Below are positions 26,531-34,104 of a stretch of DNA of 64,000 nucleotides, in pieces. The position numbers were made by a program, and so were the translations under genes. The notes beneath the pieces were generated by a model. That model had not been told where the DNA came from. It worked only from the letters and a program-made list of their open reading frames with translations, and ran no database searches. Position 1 is the first letter of the stretch. The number at the start of each line of letters is the position of its first letter. The DNA comes from Paraburkholderia ultramafica (lineage in GTDB: Bacteria > Pseudomonadota > Gammaproteobacteria > Burkholderiales > Burkholderiaceae), in contig NZ_CADIKK010000004.1 of NCBI RefSeq assembly GCF_902859915.1, forward strand, positions 62,001-126,000, read 5' to 3'.

Positions 26531-28831
26531 ATGTCGAATGTACGCGAATACCGCGCTCTGCGAACACTCGCTGGGGCACTTGCCGCTCACGAACGAACGC
26601 TGCGCGTTGCCGCCTCGGCGGCTGCCTTCATCGTGCTCGGCCTCACAGCGGCTCAATGCGGCGCGGCCAATGCCGAGTCGTCGGAGCCGAAAGGCGTGAG
26701 CAATGCCGAGATCACCGCCGACGGCAGAAAGTGGATGCCGTGCGCGGCGGAGTACGGCACCTGCCGCTTCGACGGCACGCGTGACGTGCTGTATGGCACC
26801 GTCGAACAGCATGTCGTGAAAACGTTTTCGAATAGCGCCGAATGCAATAACGGCGTGTTTGGCGATCCTGCGCCCGGTGTCGAGAAGCGCTGCGCGGTTG
26901 CGCAAACCGCGGCGAATTCAAGCGCGCCGCCCGCGCCGGCAACCGCGGCTGCAGCGCTCAAGGATGCCGCCGCGCAGTCCAGCGCGAGCGCTGCGCCGGT
27001 CGATCTGAAGGCACCGCCCGGACAAGGCCTGCGTTGCGCCGTACCGTCGTCGCCAGTGCGCGCGGCGGCGAATGGCGATCTGCTCGAAGCCGACACCCCG
27101 AGCGACGGCACACGCCTGTTCGCGGCCAACCAACCGTTCGCACTCGTCTTCACGGCACGCCCGACACAAAACGACACGCTCAACTGGCAGATCCGCGATA
27201 GCTGGAACGTCGTGCGGGCGAGCGGGCGCTTCCCGATTGCCGCGGGTCCAACACTGTCGACGCTCAGTTGCGCGTCTACCGTCGCCGGTTACTTCGCGGT
27301 CTCCGCCTCGCTGGAACGCGCACACGGGCAACTCGAGTCGCGCGGCACCCGCCCCGCGGGCATCGCCACCTTCGGCGTGCTGCCGGACCTGTCGTCCGCT
27401 TTATCCGCAGTGCGCTTTCCCTATGACGATTTGCATCGTTTCGGCGGACAGGGCACCGCCTATCTCGCGCCCGGCCAGCATTGCTGCGACGGCGACGGTT
27501 ACCGCCCGGTCTACACCGCGCTCGGCCTGTCGTGGGTGAACGACAATCGCAACTGGTATATGGAGGAGCCGAAAAAAGCCGGCGCCTTCGACCCGCAGAC
27601 GAAGCAGCTCACGCCGTTCTTCCGGCGCGGCGACATCATGCGGCTGATCCAGCTCGACGGCATTCCGTACTGGGTCAGTCCGACCGGCAAGGAAACCCAC
27701 AGCTATGCGCCGACCTCGCTCGCGCAAATGAAGGACTACATGGCAAAAGTGGGCGCCGAGTCGAACCGCGTCCGCACGACCTACTTCCCCAGGCAGCGCG
27801 ACAACTACTATCAGGTGACCTGGGAGCCGGACGCGGACGGCGGACTGCCGTGGCGCGACGGCGACGCGAATTTCATCGCGATGTACAAGGCGGTCTGGGA
27901 AGGCATCCATCAGACCGATCCGCACGCAGTGGTGATGGGTCTCACCTATTCGTCGGTGCAAGGCAACGTGACGTGGATGCGCCGTCTCGGTCCGCTCGGC
28001 ATCGGCCGCTATATGGACGGCATGAGCGTGCACGGTTACTACGACGTCGGCACGACGCCTTCGCATCCGCCCGAGCGGGTCGCCGACACTGGCAACCAGG
28101 GCACCGTGCCGGGCGCGCTGCCCGCAGCGATGCGCGCGCTGCGCCACGAGCTGCGCCAGTACCTGAAACCAGGCGCGCCGCTGTTCGCCACCGAAACCGG
28201 CATCAGTTACGACATCGGCGAATCGTATGGCAAGAACTATCCCGGGGCGAACGTGCTGTACGCGCAGGCCGCGGTCGTCGCGCGCACGCATCTGATCCTG
28301 CTCGGCGAAGGCGCGGACATGACCTACGTGTTCTACCTCGCCGATATGCCGGAAACCGCAGCGGGCTACGGGATTTTCTTCGAGCTCGATCAACCGGCCG
28401 GCGCCTTCGGTCCGTCCCACATCAGCCCGAAGCCGGCCGCGCTCGCGGTGGCGGCGATGACGCGCATCTTCGACGGCACCGCTACGCTCGGGCCGCTCAA
28501 AGGCGTGCCCAAGGGCGTCTACGCGTACGCGTTCCGCCGGCTCGGCGGCGGCAAGATCGTGACCGCGCTATGGATGCACGACAACGACAAATGGAACGCG
28601 AAAACTGGCTTCGATGCGAGCCAGAGCGTGGACTACCGCCTGCGGGTCGACGCACCCGGCACGAACGGCGAAGTGACGGCGTTCGACATGATGGGTAACG
28701 CGACGAGCGTGCCGTACCACGACGGCTTGGCCGCGCTGAAGCTATCGCCCGCGCCGATTTATGTGGTCTCCAGCAACGCCGACGTGTTCAGGGATGCGGT
28801 CACCACACCCGAGGGCTACGTGGCGCGCTAG
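26531..28831 (+). CDS. Secreted glycoside-hydrolase-like protein with an N-terminal small carbohydrate-type domain
   Basis: A 766-residue exported protein probably acting on the EPS outside the cytoplasm. A long signal region ends near ANAESS (about residue 54). A compact domain of about 70 residues follows (WMPCAAEYGTCRFDGTRDVL, then CNNGVFGDPAPG), with Cys residues and a Y-G segment that recall small carbohydrate-associated domains of secreted proteins. After an Ala-rich linker comes an Ig-like beta region and then the catalytic-type region, residues about 300-740. Two glutamates in the right places for a retaining clan GH-A enzyme are E432 (T-W-E-P) and E555 (A-T-E-T-G). This catalytic region is strongly similar to that of the lipoprotein at 34105. 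The family number could not be assigned. GGGGA lies 5 nt before the ATG. Confidence 0.72.
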   Translation: MSNVREYRALRTLAGALAAHERTLRVAASAAAFIVLGLTAAQCGAANAESSEPKGVSNAEITADGRKWMPCAAEYGTCRFDGTRDVLYGTVEQHVVKTFSNSAECNNGVFGDPAPGVEKRCAVAQTAANSSAPPAPATAAAALKDAAAQSSASAAPVDLKAPPGQGLRCAVPSSPVRAAANGDLLEADTPSDGTRLFAANQPFALVFTARPTQNDTLNWQIRDSWNVVRASGRFPIAAGPTLSTLSCASTVAGYFAVSASLERAHGQLESRGTRPAGIATFGVLPDLSSALSAVRFPYDDLHRFGGQGTAYLAPGQHCCDGDGYRPVYTALGLSWVNDNRNWYMEEPKKAGAFDPQTKQLTPFFRRGDIMRLIQLDGIPYWVSPTGKETHSYAPTSLAQMKDYMAKVGAESNRVRTTYFPRQRDNYYQVTWEPDADGGLPWRDGDANFIAMYKAVWEGIHQTDPHAVVMGLTYSSVQGNVTWMRRLGPLGIGRYMDGMSVHGYYDVGTTPSHPPERVADTGNQGTVPGALPAAMRALRHELRQYLKPGAPLFATETGISYDIGESYGKNYPGANVLYAQAAVVARTHLILLGEGADMTYVFYLADMPETAAGYGIFFELDQPAGAFGPSHISPKPAALAVAAMTRIFDGTATLGPLKGVPKGVYAYAFRRLGGGKIVTALWMHDNDKWNAKTGFDASQSVDYRLRVDAPGTNGEVTAFDMMGNATSVPYHDGLAALKLSPAPIYVVSSNADVFRDAVTTPEGYVAR

Positions 28832-28866
28832 CGGCGCGATGTGACGATAGTTCGGCGCGATGTGAC
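28832..28866. repeat. 14-bp direct repeat, 21-bp period
   Basis: CGGCGCGATGTGAC occurs at 28832-28845 and again at 28853-28866. A partial third copy (TTCGGCGC) follows near 28870. The 21-bp period equals two helical turns and it lies downstream of the hydrolase stop and upstream of a small membrane protein, so it may be an operator or simply a local duplication. Confidence 0.55.
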
Positions 28867-28943
28867 AGGTTCGGCGCTTGCTGGCGCACATAGCATCCGG
28901 GCAGTGCCGGGTTAGCATGCCTGACAACACGCTGGAGCCGCCT

Positions 28944-29093
28944 ATGAACGGCCTTGCATGGATAATGCTGGTGCTCGCCGCGATGGTCGGTGCGCTCCTC
29001 TTTGTGACGATCGGCGCAATCGCGCTGGCGCTGCTGCTGGCGAACGCGTCAAACCGGCTCACGCGAAACGACGAGAATCATCGCGACTATTAG
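28944..29093 (+). CDS. Small membrane protein of unknown function (49 aa)
   Basis: A 49-residue protein almost wholly one or two hydrophobic helices (MNGLAWIMLVLAAMVGALLF), ending in a charged tail (RLTRNDENHRDY). GGAG lies 7 nt before the ATG at 28944. The frame remains open to 28878 upstream, but the hydrophobic core starts at this ATG. It lies between the secreted hydrolase and the GDP-mannose hydrolase on the same strand. The ribosome site and the membrane-like composition favour a real gene; there is no family assignment. Confidence 0.5.
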   Translation: MNGLAWIMLVLAAMVGALLFVTIGAIALALLLANASNRLTRNDENHRDY

Positions 29094-29168
29094 TCCGCTG
29101 ACGAACGCCTCGGCAATCGCCTGACGAACACGGCGGATTCAACCGGCGCCCGACCTGTGGGAGAACGC

Positions 29169-29621
29169 ATGCTGACGCAAATCGATTTCCTGGACGTGGT
29201 TCGTCTGACGCCCCTGGTCGCAATCGATCTGATCGTCAGCGACGCCGATGGGCGCATCCTGATCGGCCATCGCCGCAACCGTCCCGCGCGCGGCACGTGG
29301 TTCGTTCCGGGCGGCCGCATTCATAAGGACGAAACCCTCGACGCGGCGTTCGCGCGCATTGCCGACGCCGAATTGGGCATCGCGAATCTGACGCGCTCGG
29401 CCGCGCGCTTCGAGGGCGTCTTCGAGCATCACTACAGCGATAACTTCGCGGCCGAGCCGGACGTGTCGACTCACTACATCGTGCTCGCCTATGCGCTGTC
29501 GCTCGCCAGCACCGCGCCGATCGGCCGGCCCGACCAGCACAGCGAGTACCTCTGGCTCGCGCCCGCGGAACTGCTGGCGCGCGCCGACGTCCACGAGAAC
29601 ACCAAGGCGTATTTCCGCTAA
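29169..29621 (+). CDS. nudD: GDP-mannose mannosyl hydrolase (Nudix superfamily)
   Basis: Splits GDP-mannose to GDP and mannose (GDPMH, also known as Gmm/NudD/WcaH), a cytoplasmic enzyme that sits in colanic-acid type clusters and may tune the GDP-mannose pool. The 150-residue protein matches the family in length and motifs: PLVAIDLIVSDADGRILIGH, RGTWFVPGGRIHKDETLDAA and HYSDNF. The Nudix box is the degenerate form of this subfamily: it lacks the REUxEE glutamates. GGGAG 5 nt before the ATG at 29169 supports this start over the GTG at 29157. It acts on the product of ManC, which ties this annex to the main locus. Confidence 0.9.
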   Translation: MLTQIDFLDVVRLTPLVAIDLIVSDADGRILIGHRRNRPARGTWFVPGGRIHKDETLDAAFARIADAELGIANLTRSAARFEGVFEHHYSDNFAAEPDVSTHYIVLAYALSLASTAPIGRPDQHSEYLWLAPAELLARADVHENTKAYFR

Positions 29622-29752
29622 CGCAAGTGCACACATGGCCGCCGCGCTGAACCATCGGCGCTGCGCAATGTGCCGCTCATTGTGAGTTCGCCAACATGGC
29701 GGGCGATTCCACTGAAGTATGATCGAGCCCACTGTCAGGGGCTCGAATCACC

Positions 29753-32140
29753 ATGCGTTCATCGGTAGCCAGGCTCGTTCGCGATTCATCCGTTGCTTTT
29801 CTCGCGCTGGTCTTCTTCGCGGTGCTTTCGGGCCCGGTGCGTGCGGCCGTTTGCAGCGCCGGCACGCTGGTCACCGTGGTCGCGCACCTCGACGACGACC
29901 TGCTGTTCGTGGACCCCGCGATCAACGAGCGGCTCGACGCCGGATGGTGCATCACCACCGTGCATCTGATCGGCGGCGCCAACGGTGCGGACTTCGCGTA
30001 CGTGCAGACGCGCGAGCGGGCCTCGCGGCTCGCGTACGCGCGCATGGCGGGCGTACCCGACGACTGGATCGAATCGAACCTTGCGCTGGCCGGCAAGTTC
30101 GTGCACCAGATGGTGTTGAAAGCGAAGCCGCAGGTGCGCCTGCTCGAATTGCGCCTGCCGGGCGGCGGCGTGCGCGGCGGGCGCGTGCCGCTCGGTCTGC
30201 TGTGGGAACAGCACGCCACGCTCTTCACCTATCCGATGAACGAGGACGGCACCGGGCGCGTGAAATATGATCGCGATGCGCTGTCGGCGACGCTGAAGGC
30301 AATCCTCGCGCAGGCGTCGGAGATCTACACGCTCAATCCGGATACCGTGCCGTTCATCGAGCACCCCGATCACATCTACGCCGCGCGCATCACACGCCAC
30401 GTCGCGCAGACGCTGGGCAAGAGCGTGCCGATCGTCTATCACGTCACCTACCCGACCGGCGGCTGGCCTGCCAATCTTCCGTCGGCCGAAGTGCAACGCA
30501 AGCGCGATATCGTCGCCAGCTACTTCTCGATCGACGGCAGCGAGTCGTCGCATGTGTTCGGCGAGTTTCAATGGGATGGCAACTGGGTGGCGCGCCGCTA
30601 CGCGTTTGCCGACCGCGCGGATCGGCGCGTGCCGGATTTTCAGGCGCGTCCGGTACCACTGTTCAATGCCGCGGCGAGCCGTTGCGTGAGCTCCGCAGGC
30701 GCCGGCGAGGCGCCGACGCTCGCCGCCTGCAACGGGTCAGCCGCGCAGCAATGGCGCTGGGAACCGCTGAGCGTCTATCCTGGCAATACGCGCAACGCCG
30801 CGCTCGTCAGCGTCGCGACCTCGCAATGTATTGCCGAACGCGACGGCTATCTGGTCTCCGAGACCTGCGATCAATGGGACATGGCGCAGCGTTGGACGCC
30901 GTGGGACTTTGGCCTCGTCTACACGCCGCAGCGGCATTGCCTCGGCGAAAACGACGGCAAGCTCACGATGCGCGGCTGCACGTCGCTCACTGCGCGCTAC
31001 CGGTGGGCCGCCACGCAACGCAGCCAGGCCAACGACCTGAGGCTCGCCACCGCGATGTATGGCGACCTTGCCGGCGCGGGCGAGCAGTCCGCGGTGTATG
31101 TGCAGCGGCAACACGACGGCCCGGGCTTCAACGTGTACGCCGCGTCGCTCGCCAAGGCCGCGCCGCCGGTGCTCTGGTATGCCAGCGCCGTGCGCTTCGA
31201 TCCGCACGCCACAGCGCCGAGCTGCACCGCCGACTCACTGTGCTTCGACAGCGCGCGCTTCGTGCTCGGCGATTTCGATGGCGACGGCAAGCAGGATCTG
31301 ATGGTGATCACCGCGCGTCAGGGCGGCACCGCATTCTGGCTGCTGCGCAGTAACGGTGAGCGCTTCGAGACGCCGCGCCTGTGGTTGCAGACCAGCGGGG
31401 CGTTCAAGCCCGAACTGACGCAGCAATACGTGGCGGCGGAGTTCGCCGGAACCCGCCGGGCCGGCGTGCTGATCGCGCAAAAACGGCCCGATAGCGGAAT
31501 CGATCTCTGGTTGGCTTCATCGCAAGGATCGACCGGCTCGGCGCCGACGCTTTTAGCGCAGGCAAAAACCTTGCGGCAGAACGCCCAGTTGCTGCCGCTT
31601 CAGACTGCGGGATCGCGCGCGTCGCTGGTCGCGGTGGAGAACGTGGACGGCCGGCTCGCGCTCACGCCGATTGCCGACGACGGCACCCGCATGACCATCG
31701 GCGAGCGCAAACTATTGCCGCCGAATTTCGCCCCCGACTTCGTGAAGGTCGCAGTAGGGGCCGTGCACGACAAAGACGGCAACACGCTGATTCTGCTGAC
31801 CCCGCATCCCGATGAAACGAGCGAGGACGCGAAGATCGACATCGCTACGCTCGACATGAGCAACGCGGCGAGTGCGCCGGTCCAGGCGACGACACTGCAC
31901 GGCATGTCATGGTCGGATGTCTTTCCGGCTTTCGTGCGCGACAAACGAGGCGCGGCACTCGTGCTGTATCGGCGAAGCGACGCGACGCTCGGGGATTTCT
32001 ATTTCACCGGCGGCGCACCGGCGCTGTCGCGCTATGCGTATGCGTCAGGAAACGGTTTCGCTTTGCGCGCGGCCCAGGATCTCGGCGAGTTGCCGGGGCT
32101 CTTCTCGGAGACCGTGCGAATCGACCGCCTGGCGCAGTAG
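29753..32140 (+). CDS. Secreted PIG-L deacetylase with ricin-like and FG-GAP-like C-terminal domains
   Basis: An exported 795-residue protein. A signal peptide (FLALVFFAVLSGPVRA) ends near residue 31. The PIG-L/LmbE domain (about 35-270) has the zinc motif A-H45-L-D-D-D near its start and E203-H-P-D-H207, which together give the usual metal ligands and Asp. A beta-trefoil-like region with Q-x-W repeats (AAQQWRWEP, AQRWTPWDF) covers about 300-430. A FG-GAP/VCBS-like part with DFDGDGKQDLMVI follows to the end. PIG-L enzymes remove N-acetyl groups from GlcNAc-type sugars; the lectin-like part may bind the EPS. It is likely to modify the polymer in the periplasm or outside the cell. There is no direct evidence of the substrate. 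Confidence 0.82.
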   Translation: MRSSVARLVRDSSVAFLALVFFAVLSGPVRAAVCSAGTLVTVVAHLDDDLLFVDPAINERLDAGWCITTVHLIGGANGADFAYVQTRERASRLAYARMAGVPDDWIESNLALAGKFVHQMVLKAKPQVRLLELRLPGGGVRGGRVPLGLLWEQHATLFTYPMNEDGTGRVKYDRDALSATLKAILAQASEIYTLNPDTVPFIEHPDHIYAARITRHVAQTLGKSVPIVYHVTYPTGGWPANLPSAEVQRKRDIVASYFSIDGSESSHVFGEFQWDGNWVARRYAFADRADRRVPDFQARPVPLFNAAASRCVSSAGAGEAPTLAACNGSAAQQWRWEPLSVYPGNTRNAALVSVATSQCIAERDGYLVSETCDQWDMAQRWTPWDFGLVYTPQRHCLGENDGKLTMRGCTSLTARYRWAATQRSQANDLRLATAMYGDLAGAGEQSAVYVQRQHDGPGFNVYAASLAKAAPPVLWYASAVRFDPHATAPSCTADSLCFDSARFVLGDFDGDGKQDLMVITARQGGTAFWLLRSNGERFETPRLWLQTSGAFKPELTQQYVAAEFAGTRRAGVLIAQKRPDSGIDLWLASSQGSTGSAPTLLAQAKTLRQNAQLLPLQTAGSRASLVAVENVDGRLALTPIADDGTRMTIGERKLLPPNFAPDFVKVAVGAVHDKDGNTLILLTPHPDETSEDAKIDIATLDMSNAASAPVQATTLHGMSWSDVFPAFVRDKRGAALVLYRRSDATLGDFYFTGGAPALSRYAYASGNGFALRAAQDLGELPGLFSETVRIDRLAQ

Positions 32141-32174
32141 CGCGGGCCGGTCCGCGCAAGGCCAATCAAGCCAA

Positions 32175-33260
32175 TCAGGCCGATACCCGCAACGGCTGAA
32201 CGAATTTCCGCGCGATCGACATGTAGCGATCCGCCGTGTCGTGCAGCGTGTAGCCCGCCAGCTGCCGCTTCGCGCGTGGCGTGTCGAGCGCGTGCAGCAG
32301 CGCGCGGCCATACGCGTCGGGGTCGGTCGTATCGACCAGACTCACGCCGGCAAACGCGCTCGCAAAACCGAACGACGGAATCCGGCTCGCCACCACAGGA
32401 ATGCCCGACGCAAGCGCTTCAAGAAAACCGATGCTCTGCGCCTCGAAGCGCGAAGGCATCGCGAACACGCGCGAGGAGCGCAGGATCGCGGCCACATCGG
32501 AGCGCGGTCCGCCTACCGTCACCTTGCTCTCCAGACCGAACTGACGCACGAGCGCCAACACCGCCGCGTGATAGTCGAGATCTTCAAGGACCCCGCAAAA
32601 CAACAGATGCGCGTCCGGTTCGCTTTGCAACACGCGCTGGAATGCGCGGATCGTGTCGAGCTGGCTCTTGCCTTCGATATAGCGGCCGATCTGCACGATC
32701 TGCTTCGCGGGCGCGCCAACCTCAAGCGAAGCCACGCTCTTGTCTTCCGCGAATAGCGACGCATCCACGCCATTGGGAATCACGACCATCGACGGATGTC
32801 GGCCGATCTCCCGCAGATAGTCGTCGAGATTTTGCTGCGACACGCCGATGACCGCCCTCGCCCGGCGCGACAACAGGCGTTCGGCCCGTTTGAGCGCGCC
32901 GTTCTCGAAGTCGTTGACGCCGGAATGCATGACCCACGCGATCGGCGTATGGACAGGCAGAAGCCGCACGTACAGCGCGGCGAGCGTTGCATGAGCGACG
33001 ATGAAGTCGGGCCGGAACTGCCGCACCACGCGATACAGGTGCAGCAGCTTGCCTACTCTGCCGTAGTGAACCGTGGGGAACATGCAGGTGACGCCCGCAG
33101 CCTGAAGTTCGGCGCGAATGTCGGCGAAGTCGTCCTGCTGCGGCAGCAGCGACGCAATGCAGACTTCATGCCCCGCGCGCTGATGGTGAATCGCGACACC
33201 TTTGACAAGTACTTCTGCTCCGGACAACCGCGGTGCATGAACCAGTTGAAGAATCCTCAC
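32175..33260 (-). CDS. Glycosyltransferase family 4 protein, paralogue of the gene at 1771
   Basis: A cytoplasmic GT-B glycosyltransferase of 361 residues. MRILQLVHAPRLSGAEVLVK closely matches the N-terminus of the enzyme at 1771-2847, and the later segments correspond nearly position by position (for example GVNDFENGALKRAERLLSRR against SATNDFERPLFRRVEHILSG). PSRFEAQSIGFLEALASGIP holds the E-x7-E motif. The start is GTG at 33260 with an AGAGAG upstream. It converges with the PIG-L gene and diverges from the hydrolase lipoprotein at 34105, outside the main glycosyltransferase set, so it may make a variant or a second EPS product. Confidence 0.88.
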   Translation of the reverse strand: MRILQLVHAPRLSGAEVLVKGVAIHHQRAGHEVCIASLLPQQDDFADIRAELQAAGVTCMFPTVHYGRVGKLLHLYRVVRQFRPDFIVAHATLAALYVRLLPVHTPIAWVMHSGVNDFENGALKRAERLLSRRARAVIGVSQQNLDDYLREIGRHPSMVVIPNGVDASLFAEDKSVASLEVGAPAKQIVQIGRYIEGKSQLDTIRAFQRVLQSEPDAHLLFCGVLEDLDYHAAVLALVRQFGLESKVTVGGPRSDVAAILRSSRVFAMPSRFEAQSIGFLEALASGIPVVASRIPSFGFASAFAGVSLVDTTDPDAYGRALLHALDTPRAKRQLAGYTLHDTADRYMSIARKFVQPLRVSA

Positions 33261-34104
33261 GATTTATCTCTCTGGATAACCGCCTTTTTTGCGCAGCGGA
33301 TGGACAAGCCGCCCCCGTTAGTTGTCGCCCCCAAGTAACGTCGGCATCGCATCTTCGTTTACGAGGCGCGCTCCTCCGTGCGGAACGCGTCATCGGCTCG
33401 GTATTCAGCGACAGGTCCGCTGCGAAGTCAGTGTCGCGAGGAAACCTTACACCGAAGGCCCAGCACTTTTACGCCAACCCCAAGACCTCTTCGGCTATCG
33501 AATGAGTGCTAGCGCCCATATCCAGGCTCTTTTGTCTGATCTGGACAGTTAGGCATCCGTTTCAATTGATCCGCCCTGTTCGAATTGGCGGATAAAGACC
33601 ACTTTCCACCGACCAATTTTTAGTCTGCACAATGCAATTAGTACTTCATCATTGTTCATACGTAACGACTCGTTACTTCTTTTAAGCAGACTAATGCGTA
33701 TCGTTGCGGTCGATTCTTCCTTTTCATGACTCGCTAGCTTACGGAACAGTAGAAAGTTCGTTGTCTGGCGCCATGAAGTCAAGCGCTGCGATGTGAGTCG
33801 CGCTGTTCCGCAAGCCACCGGTTGTTTTCGTCGTACCTGCCCTGGTCGTCCGATTCCGCCAGAACCGCTGCAATCCGCGGCAGGGATTCGTGCGATCTGA
33901 ATTTCTCCGACGAGAAACTCGTGCGGCGCCGGCAACCCGGGAAGGCATCAGCTTCACGCAACCCGACGGTTGCGTACCCAGGACGCCAGTGCCGAAGCCT
34001 TGTCATCGGCTGGCTTGCAGAAGAACCCGAGGTTCGCCTGTCTCCCGACGCGCTGCGCGCGAAGAGATGGACGGATGTTCAGCTAAAGCATTGCTCACAG
34101 ATTG
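33261..34104. other. 0.84-kb non-coding region upstream of the hydrolase lipoprotein
   Basis: No gene is accepted here. The stretch around 33540-33770 is distinctly AT-rich compared with the flanking coding DNA. A 15-nt palindrome lies at 33662-33676. The candidate frames (for example minus strand 33549-33935) have no recognisable domain and composition unlike the neighbours. It probably holds divergent promoters for the GT4 at 33260 and the lipoprotein at 34105. Confidence 0.5.
33662..33676. promoter_or_regulatory. Palindrome GTAACGACTCGTTAC, possible operator
   Basis: The two 7-nt arms GTAACGA and TCGTTAC are perfectly complementary around a single C. It is located about 430 bp upstream of the hydrolase lipoprotein and 400 bp upstream of the GT4 gene, within AT-rich DNA. 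The size and symmetry fit a dimeric regulator site. No copy of this exact site was noticed elsewhere in the window, but this was a visual scan. Confidence 0.35.

Noticed and set aside
33549..33935. 128-residue frame on the minus strand in the hydrolase upstream region
   Set aside because: No domain, no ribosome site, and mixed composition across an AT-rich non-coding stretch; the frame looks accidental.
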